A DNA stretch of 47,076 bases from Scatosoma sp045632265 (GTDB lineage Bacteria; Bacillota; Clostridia; Christensenellales; Borkfalkiaceae): assembly GCA_045632265.1 (NCBI GenBank), contig JAZQWG010000033.1, forward strand, positions 1-47,076, written 5' to 3'. The position numbers were made by a program, and so were the translations under genes. Below, in pieces: positions 20,001 to 26,593 of the stretch (positions within the stretch are counted from its first letter, which is position 1; each line of letters starts with the position of its first letter). Below the pieces are notes generated by a model. That model worked only from the letters and a program-made list of their open reading frames with translations. It had not been told where the DNA came from and did no database searches.

Positions 20001-20552
20001 GCGGGGCTTGCTTACCATGCTTTCTTGGAACAATTCGATTTTTCGCTCTTGTACGACGAACGAGGCAACGCTATCACGAAAGACACGCTTTTGGACGTTG
20101 TCCACACATCGTGGGAAACGCAAAAGAATAACGGTACGCTTGTGGGGGAAGAACTTTTGTCCAAGGACAAGCTGGTCGAAATTTTATTGAATCCCGTGTT
20201 TTATAACTTGCAAGGCATGCGCCTTTATAAAGAACGTCAATTCTTGGTTGCATTGCCTATCAACGCTACGTATGCAAAAAAGACGGGCGCGGACGAGCGG
20301 TTGAAAGAGCTTGGCGACGACGAAGAAATGATTTTCCAAGGCGCAATTGACTTGCTTGCCGTGGACGGCGATCGTGCGTGGATTATCGATTATAAGTATT
20401 CGGTAAAAGACGAAAAAGCGTTGAAAGAACATTATAAACCGCAGTTGCAGCTTTATAAAATGGCAACGGCGAAGATTTTGGGCATTCCCCAAGAAAATAT
20501 TAAGTGTAGCATCGTTAATATCTTTAAGGGATTTCAAACGGATTTTGAGTAA
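17079..20552 (+). CDS. addA: ATP-dependent helicase/nuclease subunit A (AddA)
   Basis: The protein has 1157 aa from ATG 17079 (MEENKKDKFTPEQRQAI), preceded by the G-rich site GGGGGG about 10 bases upstream; ATG 17061 would overlap addB and is less likely. UvrD-type motifs are Walker A SASAGSGKTT (about residues 27-36), motif Ia AVTFTKKAA, motif II VDEYQDVNP (about 386), QSIYGFRGS, and motif V LTMHSSKGLEYPV. The C-terminal RecB nuclease domain contains FQGAIDLL and IIDYKYS (about 1087-1108). It is the 3'-5' motor and one of the two nucleases of AddAB. The order addB-addA matches other Firmicutes. A long hairpin terminator follows the stop. Confidence 0.95.
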   Translation: MEENKKDKFTPEQRQAIDVQGKAIVSASAGSGKTTVMIEKIINIIRDGGKVSEILAVTFTKKAASQMKEKLRKALVAAINEPNIDSARRQALKEQIDEVATADISTIHSFCSRLIRTHFYKADVDNSFRVIASDDADGVALKGEALDDLFDEGYAGDDEDFEHLISVYWHKKSDKNLRKNVLDVYDELRNRADYRAFLKNMNGYDEPLFDNVCADLMGLLKDKAEYYLKMVDEERKYFTPMAAKQQLLLCDDISAYLNDIIFSPDYIAACGLAKPTFTRKSTSKNDSEEKKEHIERLANIKEKVVKIYESLEKTGDRQTELEAFITSGKTARAIAKFLLKFDDKYSLLKQEKGVLDYGDLEHKALALLDNEEVVKQLRDKYRYVFVDEYQDVNPVQEELISKVAGENLFLVGDVKQSIYGFRGSKSQFFIDKQEKFKQGEGKNLFMSSNFRSSDAVLDAVNEQFSKAMTLYTSNVDYANDSYMHKGGRYALNSGRVQLHLLKEADDDQEDGRGVYSVKEHAYARAEGNSTIAKTIRHIIDWERTQKWFDADNQQDVPVRYSDIAILARKKKGSISKTVASLAAEGIPVTAASAVNICEFGEIKALMDILSLIDNARQDVPLCSALCSIANLSPNDLATIRLAYKKENFFRNACLKYSEEKKDELSHRLKRFYAYLEDLRRLSCVVSAGELLTKILTDTRMEAHLLTRENGESCMKRISRFIEETNVEEPLSVHDFLARLRDLDYEIEYSENGGEDSVKVLTMHSSKGLEYPVVITDDLSAAFRGADHDEFLVEEKYGIAPRAFNEEKMTKRATLLRRLCETKQKLSSTMDELNLYYVALTRAKYGLHLLFTKKKEMQKLSNATFLKQMVQDVRYASSFADFTDFSVWEKYLVEDKIFDVPKADRQAYPSFNPNEMLAKSIMHAFTWQYTHQGMENLPVKSSATQLMDSAPIVVEETFDDRNESLTEGAGQTSIEAGLAYHAFLEQFDFSLLYDERGNAITKDTLLDVVHTSWETQKNNGTLVGEELLSKDKLVEILLNPVFYNLQGMRLYKERQFLVALPINATYAKKTGADERLKELGDDEEMIFQGAIDLLAVDGDRAWIIDYKYSVKDEKALKEHYKPQLQLYKMATAKILGIPQENIKCSIVNIFKGFQTDFE

Positions 20553-20594
20553 TCGACAATAAGTTTTTCTTATCCACAAAAAACAACAAAAAAT

Positions 20595-20635
20595 AAACCC
20601 TCTTTTCGGCAATATTTATGCGAAAAGGGGGTTTT
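20595..20635 (+). terminator. Terminator of addA that reaches into the next gene's ribosome site
   Basis: AAACCCTCTTTTCG (20595-20608) and CGAAAAGGGGGTTT (20621-20634) pair over 14 positions with one U-G wobble around a 12-nt loop, followed by TTTT-G-CTTT. The right arm contains AAAAGGGGG, the only plausible ribosome site of the next gene, so a folded hairpin would both end transcription and mask that site. Confidence 0.75.
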
Positions 20636-20638
20636 GCT

Positions 20639-21280
20639 TTGGATTTTTTACATGCTTTTTACGCTTCGTTTTTTCTTGAAAATTCGTTGCTTGCTATTAT
20701 TTTTGTTTCGTTTTTTGCCGTGCTTTTGCTGACAAGTTTTATTTCCTATCACCTTTCAAGCGGCGGACTTTTTCTTGCTGTAATAGCCGTTTTGTTGGGC
20801 GTTTCTTCGCTCGTTGTGAAAGGACAAGGGCTCGCTTTTTTGTCGGTAGTGCCTTTTTTTGCCTTGCTATTTATCACGGTTGGGGGTGCGTATTTATTGG
20901 TGTTTACACTAGTCAAAATACGCCAAAAACGAGCACGTATTAGGGCTGAGCGGGAATTTAAGGCACGGGAAATGCGCTACGTACTTCCACAAAAGGACAA
21001 TACGTTCGTGCGAGCAAGGCTTGGCTCTTTTGCAAAGGAAAGTAAGGTGGAAAGTCAAGACGTGGTTGGGGATATGTCGCTGCGTTTTACGTACGCAAAA
21101 AACTTGCTTGAAAAACTTCGTTTGCAATCGCTTGGCGCAACCGAGCGTTTGGAGATGGACGAACTTGCTTCCGTGTTTGCGCTGTATGCAAAAAAGGATA
21201 AATTTGTTGGGGAAGATATTCGGCTTGTCAACGATGCTTTTTCACGGGTGCTTAAACTTGCGGCAAAGTACGCCGTTTAG
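20639..21280 (+). CDS. Small integral membrane protein of unknown function
   Basis: The frame also contains an ATG at 20618, but that codon lies in the loop of the addA terminator with no ribosome site. TTG 20639, 7 bases after AAAAGGGGG, is the better start and gives 213 aa. Three to four hydrophobic helices occupy about residues 12-100, followed by a basic linker (KIRQKRARIRAEREFK) and a helical cytoplasmic C-terminus. No family is recognised. The 3' end overlaps the convergent PRC-barrel gene by 4 bases. Codon use resembles the core genes around it. Confidence 0.7.
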   Translation: MDFLHAFYASFFLENSLLAIIFVSFFAVLLLTSFISYHLSSGGLFLAVIAVLLGVSSLVVKGQGLAFLSVVPFFALLFITVGGAYLLVFTLVKIRQKRARIRAEREFKAREMRYVLPQKDNTFVRARLGSFAKESKVESQDVVGDMSLRFTYAKNLLEKLRLQSLGATERLEMDELASVFALYAKKDKFVGEDIRLVNDAFSRVLKLAAKYAV

Positions 21281-21810
21281 GAAAGGGAAAAGGGCGGTAA
21301 GGATAAGGTTAGCTTGATAAGCGATTGTTCCTTTACAGCTTTTTTTAAGGTGTGCTTGGTGACAAAATTTTCTTGCGTAGGTTGACCGATGGGATAGGGT
21401 TGTTCTCTTCGTAAAATGACGGCATCACCTATGGCAAGCACACGGGAAAAGTTATGCCAACCGCTTTCCGTTTGTAAGGAAGTTGCAAGCCCTTGGCTGA
21501 ACTTTACGTCGATAAGTGAGCCTATATATTTGCCACTTTCGCTGTAAATGGGCATACCAAGTGTTAGTTGAAGATAATTTTGCGGCAATACGGGGCGCAT
21601 ACGAGAAAGGATAAGCGAATGCTCGCTGATGGACGAAAGCGCCGTTAAGGGTAGGGCGAAATAGGACGGGGTGTTTTGTCCGCTTTCAAGGGGCGAGCAG
21701 AAGAGATATTTTATTCGTTTGTTTTTTGGGGCTATGCCTATGGCGATACACACTCCACGTGGAGTTTTATCAAAGATAAGCGATTTGCGGATAAGGGAAG
21801 AAAGAAGCAT
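21277..21810 (-). CDS. Tandem PRC-barrel-like protein
   Basis: The protein has 177 aa, with GAGGT upstream of ATG 21810 on the reverse strand. Two PRC-barrel-like units can be seen: residues about 1-65 (LIRKSLIFDKTPRGVCIAIG then FALPLTALSSI) and about 80-135 (LGMPIYSESGKYIGSLIDV then IGDAVILR). PRC-barrels are small beta-barrels in RimM, photosynthetic reaction centre H and YlmC-type proteins, and usually mediate protein or RNA contacts. The C-terminal 40 residues are polar and Ser/Leu-rich. No signal peptide or membrane segment is evident. The assignment rests on two matches to the short G-x-x-I/V-G-x-x-x-D pattern and is moderate. Confidence 0.6.
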   Translation of the reverse strand: MLLSSLIRKSLIFDKTPRGVCIAIGIAPKNKRIKYLFCSPLESGQNTPSYFALPLTALSSISEHSLILSRMRPVLPQNYLQLTLGMPIYSESGKYIGSLIDVKFSQGLATSLQTESGWHNFSRVLAIGDAVILRREQPYPIGQPTQENFVTKHTLKKAVKEQSLIKLTLSLPPFSLS

Positions 21811-21918
21811 AAAAACCTCGTTGAATTGTGATAATAATAGGATAAAATATAAGGGCAGTCGAAAAAGCGGAGAGAATTACAAATTTTTTCGAAATTTGCA
21901 AAAAGCATACGAAAATGC

Positions 21919-21947
21919 TTGCCAACTGAAGTAAATTTTGATAAAAT
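21919..21947 (+). promoter_or_regulatory. Promoter of tRNA-Gln
   Basis: TTGCCA at 21919-21924 and TAAAAT at 21942-21947 have a 17-bp spacer. The tRNA begins 24 bases after the -10 box. Confidence 0.6.
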
Positions 21948-21970
21948 AACGCAAGAAAAAGCAAACATAA

Positions 21971-22045
21971 TGGGGCGTCGCCAAGCGGTAAGGCAACGGT
22001 CTCTGACTCCGTCATTCGGGTGTTCGAATCACTTCGCCCCAGCCA
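21971..22045 (+). tRNA. tRNA-Gln (anticodon CTG), CCA encoded
   Basis: The cloverleaf folds as acceptor TGGGGCG / CGCCCCA, D stem GCC / GGC, anticodon stem ACGGT / TCCGT, loop CTCTGAC with anticodon CTG, T stem GGGTG / CACTT, and T loop TTCGAAT. Discriminator G and the encoded CCA end at 22045. The T31-T39 pair next to the anticodon loop is a mismatch (Bacillus tRNA-Gln has A-T here), and the T stem has two G-T pairs. The segment from the anticodon loop to the T loop (22001-22026) is repeated at 42859-42884. Confidence 0.95.
22001..22045 (+). repeat. Left candidate attachment site (attL) in tRNA-Gln
   Basis: Positions 22001-22026 (anticodon loop to T loop) match 42859-42884 with a single mismatch, and 22033-22045 match 42969-42981 exactly. 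In the tRNA the two blocks are 6 bp apart; at the right border they are 84 bp apart. Confidence 0.6.
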
Positions 22046-22202
22046 CAAAACCACCATCCATTTTGGGTGGTGGTTTTGCGCTTGTGAAGGGTGAGAAAAC
22101 CCGCTTTCACGGGTGTTCGCGCGAGCACTGTCCGTACGGATAAGAAAGAAAAAACAATACCCTTGTCGGCAGTGCGAAGCTTTGGCGAGAAGCCAAAATA
22201 TC
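22033..22202 (+). repeat. Tandem repeat unit 1 (tRNA 3' end + terminator + palindromic element)
   Basis: This 170-bp unit starts with the tRNA 3' end TTCGCCCCAGCCA, carries the terminator hairpin, then CGCTTGTGAAGGGTGAG, and ends with a palindromic element (22115-22202). In that element GCACTG (22125-22130) and CAGTGC (22170-22175) enclose the perfect palindrome TCCGTACGGA and an A-rich stretch. The unit is followed directly by a second, closely similar copy. Open frames across it are artefacts of the repeat. Confidence 0.85.
22047..22077 (+). terminator. Terminator of tRNA-Gln
   Basis: AAAACCACCATCC and GGGTGGTGGTTTT pair over 13 positions with one U-G wobble around a 5-nt loop, directly after the CCA end. 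The same hairpin, with a 4-nt loop, recurs at 22217-22246. Confidence 0.85.
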
Positions 22203-22369
22203 TTCGCCCCAGCCACAAAACCACCATCCATTTGGGTGGTGGTTTTGCGCTTGTGAAGGGTGAGAAAACCCGCTTTCGCGGTTGTTCGCGCGAGCACTGT
22301 CCGCACGGATAAGAAAGAAAAAGCAATACGCTTGTCGGCAGTGCGAAGCTTTGGCGAAACCAAAATTAT
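22203..22369 (+). repeat. Tandem repeat unit 2
   Basis: This is a second, slightly diverged copy of unit 1. It starts with TTCGCCCCAGCCA at 22203-22215, repeats the terminator hairpin, and carries the palindromic element at 22284-22369. Differences include TCCGCACGGA for TCCGTACGGA and a shortened end. After it a degenerate TTCGC tract and AT-rich sequence run to the promoter at 22477; nothing else is seen in 22370-22476. Confidence 0.85.
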
Positions 22370-22476
22370 TTCGCTGTAGGCAAAACACGATTTTAGTGCA
22401 TTATTATGCAAAAAAGTTGTGTTTTTCTTTGTATAAAGCGTCGACGAAAAAATAACAAAAGCTGTTTATAAAAGTA

Positions 22477-22505
22477 TTGCAAATGTGTAAAAAATGTGAT
22501 ACAAT
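22477..22505 (+). promoter_or_regulatory. Promoter of the LytTR two-component operon
   Basis: TTGCAA at 22477-22482 and TACAAT at 22500-22505 are separated by 17 bp, giving a leader of about 65 bases before ATG 22577. No GTT-type direct repeat is seen just upstream, so autoregulation is not evident. Confidence 0.7.
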
Positions 22506-22576
22506 ATAAAAAATGTCTGCTGAGGACAAATAGTCGCACTCTATACGAGAAGGAAAATAAACACGGGAAGATTTTT

Positions 22577-23290
22577 ATGATTAAAGTTGCCGTTTGTGAC
22601 GATGAAAAAAGTTATTTAGACATGGTCATTGGATACCTGAACAAATACCAAAAGGGAAACGATATCCCAATGGAAGTGTTTGCTTTTGGAAAATCGTCGG
22701 ATTTATTGGACGAAATTGAAAATGGCGAAAAATACGACGTGTATTTGTTGGATATTTATATGCAAGGATTAACGGGTATGAGCGTTGCTACCGAACTTCG
22801 TAGTAGAAACGTGAAAAATCCTATTGTATTTTTAACGTCGTCCACCGACCACGCATTGGAAGCATTTGGGGTAAACGCTACGCATTACCTATTAAAACCG
22901 TTCACGGAAGAAAAATTCTTTTTAGCCATGGATAAGGCAATGCAAAGCGTAGAAGACCACTCGAATGATAGCATAGTAATTAAAGTAGATAACGGCTACC
23001 GTTATTTTACCGTGAAAGAGATACTTTACGCCGAAGCGGAGGACAAATATCAACGCATTTATTTAAGTAATGGCGAAAAGATACTCGTTCGTATAACTTC
23101 TACTGAACTTTGCGAAAAGGTAAAAGATTTCGATTGCTTTTTTAGGTGTGGAAGAAGTCATATCATTAACTTAAATCACGTTAGAAAAGTAACCACTTTA
23201 AGCGTGTTGCTTAAAACAGGCAAAGAAATTAAATTATCGCACGCTGCAATCGCAACGTTAAAGACAGCCTTTTTTAATTATTTTAATTAA
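22577..23290 (+). CDS. LytTR-family response regulator (AgrA-like)
   Basis: The protein has 237 aa from ATG 22577 (MIKVAVCDDEKSYL); the frame is open further upstream but that part includes the promoter and has no ribosome site. The receiver domain (about 1-120) shows the acidic pair in VCDDE, the phospho-acceptor Asp59 in YLLDIYM, the Thr/Ser site in FLTSS and the Lys in LLKPF. A LytTR DNA-binding domain follows (about 135-237), with FRCGRSHIINLNHV typical of that fold. LytTR regulators bind pairs of direct repeats spaced by two helical turns. The partner kinase starts 14 bases downstream, and a repeat pair of that spacing lies after it, upstream of the secretion operon. Confidence 0.93.
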   Translation: MIKVAVCDDEKSYLDMVIGYLNKYQKGNDIPMEVFAFGKSSDLLDEIENGEKYDVYLLDIYMQGLTGMSVATELRSRNVKNPIVFLTSSTDHALEAFGVNATHYLLKPFTEEKFFLAMDKAMQSVEDHSNDSIVIKVDNGYRYFTVKEILYAEAEDKYQRIYLSNGEKILVRITSTELCEKVKDFDCFFRCGRSHIINLNHVRKVTTLSVLLKTGKEIKLSHAAIATLKTAFFNYFN

Positions 23291-23304
23291 AAGGAGAAAT
23301 TATA

Positions 23305-24528
23305 ATGTTTCCGCAACATATTGTATTTTTGATACTAACTTTGCTTTCGCATATTGCGGCATCTATATTCTTTGCAAAACCAAGATTTAACTTGCCATTT
23401 ACTTTGCTTATTTGGATTGCTTACGGGGTTTATTGCTTTCTTTTGTTGGTTGATACGCCAACTTTAAACTTTTTTATATCTTTTGTTTTGCATTTTATAT
23501 TATTCATAATTTCAACTAAAGGCAGAATGCAAGAAAAAGTCTTTTTGTTTTTAAGTTATGCTTGCATAAATACTTGTTTTTCAATGTTTTACAATATAAT
23601 TGTATTTTTCATTAAAAACACTGCTTTAAATATTTTAATTGCCTTTTTAACCGTTGCACTTATGCAAGTTGTTTTATATATTGTGATGTTACCATCGTTT
23701 AAGAAAGTAACGCCGTACATAAAAAGCGGTTGGTGGGGATTCTACGCAATCGTAATTACGTTTTTAGTGCTTTTTATAACGATGACAGTTTTCCAAATAG
23801 AAATGCCGTTTACAAATAAAGAAACCGTTATTTACTTGCTTACCGCAGTTATTTTTTGCGTAACCTATATCGCCGTGTTTAACAGTATGAAAAACATAGT
23901 AGAACTATCTAAAGAAAAGCAAAAACAAATACAGAACGAACTGTTACAAGCCCAAGTAGATGCACAAGCCAAAGAATCTGAACTTGTAAAACAAAACCGC
24001 CACGATTTGCGCCACCATTACCAAATGCTTTTATCGTTAGCCAAAGATGGCAAACTTGACGATATAAAAGACTATTTAATCCGTCAAAACGAAAGTATAG
24101 AAACGATGACGACGGGACGTTTTTGTGAAAACGAAACGATAAATAACATTTTGAAAGTGTATTGCGAGAAAGCCAAAGAGAAAGGTGTGAAAACCCAAAT
24201 AGTAGCGGCTGTTAAGCCCGAATTAACTATTCCTGCGCCCGAACTTGTACAAATCGTTGCTAACGTTTTAGAAAACGCTCTTCACGGCGCAACCCAAAGT
24301 AAAAAAGAAAACGCTTTTATTAACGTTTCGATAAAACATAAATCGCAACACCTTGTTTTAACTTGTGAAAATTCTTGCGTAGAAGAACTAAATTTTATCG
24401 AAATGCCTGAAGATTTATACGGAATCGGCATACATAGCATAATATCTACTGCGGAAAAATTTAGTGGAACGTATAGTTTTTCCGCAAACAGCGGCGTATT
24501 TACCGTAAAAATCGTTATGGACGAATAA
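23305..24528 (+). CDS. GHKL sensor histidine kinase (AgrC-like)
   Basis: The protein has 407 aa, with AAGGAG before ATG 23305. About six membrane helices fill residues 1-205, followed by a coiled segment (KEKQKQIQNELLQAQ) and a cytoplasmic kinase core. The phospho-accepting site is His233 in NRHDLRHHYQML, the N box is NVLENALHGA (about 323), and a GHKL glycine box GIGIHSI lies near the end. This architecture is that of the HPK10 group, which usually senses secreted peptides. No AgrB/AgrD-like peptide or exporter gene was found beside it, so the signal is unknown. It pairs with the preceding LytTR regulator. Confidence 0.92.
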   Translation: MFPQHIVFLILTLLSHIAASIFFAKPRFNLPFTLLIWIAYGVYCFLLLVDTPTLNFFISFVLHFILFIISTKGRMQEKVFLFLSYACINTCFSMFYNIIVFFIKNTALNILIAFLTVALMQVVLYIVMLPSFKKVTPYIKSGWWGFYAIVITFLVLFITMTVFQIEMPFTNKETVIYLLTAVIFCVTYIAVFNSMKNIVELSKEKQKQIQNELLQAQVDAQAKESELVKQNRHDLRHHYQMLLSLAKDGKLDDIKDYLIRQNESIETMTTGRFCENETINNILKVYCEKAKEKGVKTQIVAAVKPELTIPAPELVQIVANVLENALHGATQSKKENAFINVSIKHKSQHLVLTCENSCVEELNFIEMPEDLYGIGIHSIISTAEKFSGTYSFSANSGVFTVKIVMDE

Positions 24529-24543
24529 ATTAATAAAAAAACA

Positions 24544-24574
24544 AAAATCCTTGCCAAGCGGCAGGGATTTTTTT
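24544..24574 (+). terminator. Terminator of the two-component operon
   Basis: AAAATCCTTGCC and GGCAGGGATTTT pair over 12 positions (one U-G) around AAGC and are followed by T residues. It separates the regulator operon from the secretion operon, so the latter needs its own promoter. Confidence 0.88.
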
Positions 24575-24606
24575 GGTTCACGACAAAAAACGAGTGGTTC
24601 ACGACA
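24574..24606 (+). promoter_or_regulatory. Direct repeats with 21-bp period: candidate LytTR operator
   Basis: TGGTTCACGACA occurs exactly at 24574-24585 and 24595-24606, a 21-bp period (two helical turns). The second copy ends 27 bases before the -35 box of the secretion operon. LytTR regulators such as AgrA and ComE bind 9-11-bp repeats with a conserved GTT core at this spacing and activate from just upstream of -35. The motif matches the GTT core but not the whole published consensus. Confidence 0.65.
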
Positions 24607-24633
24607 TTGCCACGTAAGTCGTAGTTAGTTTTA

Positions 24634-24662
24634 TTGAAAAATTTATAAATTTTTTATAGAAT
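24634..24662 (+). promoter_or_regulatory. Promoter of the type IV secretion operon
   Basis: TTGAAA at 24634-24639 and TAGAAT at 24657-24662 are 17 bp apart. Neither box is perfect, as expected of an activated promoter. The first ribosome site, AGGAGG, follows before ATG 24692. Confidence 0.65.
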
Positions 24663-24691
24663 AATTTCAAAGATTAAACAGGAGGTTTTTA

Positions 24692-24901
24692 ATGGAAACG
24701 AAAACGAAAGTTGAATACTTAAATCCACCAACTGATAAAACGGTTAGTAGATTTGATAATTGCCCTTGCTTTGACGGCAGAAAAAGTTTGCTTGCAATAG
24801 AGCCTATTTGTTGGTTTTGTAAGTACGCTCGTTTTGAGCTTTCTAGCGACAAACTGCCTGAAAACGGGATTTGTAAATATCCAAAGACGGGCAAAGATTG
24901 A
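24692..24901 (+). CDS. Small Cys-rich protein, probably zinc-binding
   Basis: The protein has 69 aa, with a perfect AGGAGG ribosome site 5-6 bases from the ATG. Five cysteines occur as NCPCF (about residues 27-29), CWFC (about 46-49) and GICKY (about 63). The spacing suggests a single treble-clef or ribbon-like metal site. It has no signal peptide or membrane segment, so it is probably cytosolic. It is the first gene of the secretion operon, 60 bases before the first coiled-coil gene. No family is recognised; it may be a regulator or adaptor, but that is only a suggestion. Confidence 0.75.
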   Translation: METKTKVEYLNPPTDKTVSRFDNCPCFDGRKSLLAIEPICWFCKYARFELSSDKLPENGICKYPKTGKD

Positions 24902-24960
24902 TTGCGTGTTAAAAAAACAAATTTTATTAGGTTATTAAAAGATAATAAGGAGAAAAAAGT

Positions 24961-26580
24961 ATGCCTAAACTGGATTTCAATGATAGAGTAAAAAGGGAAA
25001 TGATTGCCCTTCAAACGGAATGGCAATTCGACCAAGAAGAAAGAGAACGTGTAGAAATAGGCGTGTCGTTAAAACTTGCCCACCAAGATTATTTGGAAAA
25101 GGTACAGCGAAGCTCTGCTGTCAATTACAAAGCAGCCGTTTCCCATCAAGAATTGGTAGATAAACAAACGAAAATTTTGGAAGAAAGACGTGCGTCGATA
25201 AGGGGTTGGGAAAGAGAACAGACGAAACTGATGCGGTATAAAGAAAACGGTGTTGCCGTAGGGGAAGACGAAGACCGCTTGGAAGAAATACAACAACAGT
25301 TAGACGCGGCGAAACAGAGTTACGCGGATGCGGCTAGATTGTTTAATACGAATGCCTTGCTTTTAGAGTCGGAAGCAAAAACCGATTTTGAAAAGCAAAT
25401 GTATAAAAATCATGCCGATTCGCTTATGGAAGAAGACCCGTTTAGAGGCGTTTATGTAAATTCCAACCAGTTTAATTATACGTTGGAAGTGCAAGCGGTG
25501 AAAGCGGAAGCGAAAGCCCGTGTTGAACAAGTTGGGGTGAAGATGGACGAAAAGCGTCTTCAAGCGCAAGCTGTACAACGTGCAAAAATGGCGGAAAAGA
25601 AGGAAGAGATTGCAGGCTTGGAACAAAAAGCCAATCGTAACGGACGGGATGAAAGAAAGTTGCAGTCTTTAAAGAAAGACCTTGTCAAGATGGAAGAAAC
25701 AGAACGCCGTCAAAAGATTAAGGAAAGATACGAAGCAAGCGTAACCGAGCATTGGAGCCGAGTAGGAAGAGAAAAAGAGCTTTTTGCATTGGCAAACAAG
25801 AGTTATCAAGACAAGCGTGTTCAATTCAACGATATGGATTGGATTATGGACGCTCCAAAAATCGAGGCGTTTCAAAAGCGTGAAATGGTCGTCAATGAAA
25901 AAATACAAGACTTGATGTATAAACGTGAAGCTTTGCAAGCAGAACGCTCCGCTTTGTTGGAAATGCAGGAAAAGAAAATCTCGCTTTCTTTTGGCGAAAA
26001 ATGGGCATTGAGACGGTTTGAATCGAAGACGAAAAAACTGGAAAAGAACATTGACAAAATCACCAAAAAAGAAATGGACTATTGTAAAAAGGAATGGAAA
26101 TCGGGCAAGATGACGGATGACCATTATTGGGCGCGATTAAGACAAGTAAAATCGTCCGACCCCGAAGAGTTCAACAAGTTTATGTACAATTCCAATAACG
26201 AGCGTGCGGTATCGGGACAATTATTACAATGCGACCCTAGTACGTATTGTAAAGGTGCTTTTGAAGAAGCATATAGACAAAAACATAGCGAAAACCATAT
26301 GTGGGATAGACGTTGGGGGATTGTCGAAGTAAACAGAATGTCTTTGAAGACGCACACAGGCGTTAATTATAAAGAACAACTTTTGCCTGGTGTAGGTAAA
26401 CAGGGTCAATACACGAAAGAACTTGATAGAGGGAAAGTGTTTGAAGAAAATCGTGAGAAAAAGACCGCTGCTAGAGTAGATTTAAGCGACCATCTTACGA
26501 AGAGACCCGTAGAACGGAAACTGTCCAAGACGGCGGATGGCGTTAAGAAGATAGAAGCAAAAGAAGTGGAGAAAGATTAA
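24961..26580 (+). CDS. Long coiled-coil protein of unknown family, secretion-operon gene 2
   Basis: The protein has 539 aa, with AAGGAG before ATG 24961. It is highly charged (Lys, Glu, Gln, Arg) with long helical stretches predicted to form coiled coils at about residues 20-130, 175-260 and 320-370. A less repetitive region (about 375-500) contains DDHYWARLRQVKSSDPEEF, MWDRRWGIVEVNR and GVNYKEQLLPG. The C-terminus is again K/E-rich and ends in KVEKD-like sequence. There is no signal peptide, membrane helix, HUH, Walker or relaxase motif. It lies 13 bases before a second, similar type of protein and just upstream of the coupling ATPase, where conjugative elements usually encode relaxosome proteins. 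It may be a cargo, a scaffold or an accessory DNA-binding factor. Confidence 0.8.
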   Translation: MPKLDFNDRVKREMIALQTEWQFDQEERERVEIGVSLKLAHQDYLEKVQRSSAVNYKAAVSHQELVDKQTKILEERRASIRGWEREQTKLMRYKENGVAVGEDEDRLEEIQQQLDAAKQSYADAARLFNTNALLLESEAKTDFEKQMYKNHADSLMEEDPFRGVYVNSNQFNYTLEVQAVKAEAKARVEQVGVKMDEKRLQAQAVQRAKMAEKKEEIAGLEQKANRNGRDERKLQSLKKDLVKMEETERRQKIKERYEASVTEHWSRVGREKELFALANKSYQDKRVQFNDMDWIMDAPKIEAFQKREMVVNEKIQDLMYKREALQAERSALLEMQEKKISLSFGEKWALRRFESKTKKLEKNIDKITKKEMDYCKKEWKSGKMTDDHYWARLRQVKSSDPEEFNKFMYNSNNERAVSGQLLQCDPSTYCKGAFEEAYRQKHSENHMWDRRWGIVEVNRMSLKTHTGVNYKEQLLPGVGKQGQYTKELDRGKVFEENREKKTAARVDLSDHLTKRPVERKLSKTADGVKKIEAKEVEKD

Positions 26581-26593
26581 GGAGAAACAAGTC

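Noticed and set aside
22033..22369. CRISPR-like tandem repeat
   Set aside because: There are only two units of about 170 bp, each carrying a tRNA end and terminator; there is no short repeat-spacer periodicity and no cas gene.
21770..22411. Reverse-strand 213-codon open frame across the tRNA and repeats
   Set aside because: It reads through tRNA-Gln in antisense and through the tandem repeats, giving internally repeated peptides. This is a common artefact of tRNA-linked repeats; there is no ribosome site and no codon signature of a real gene.
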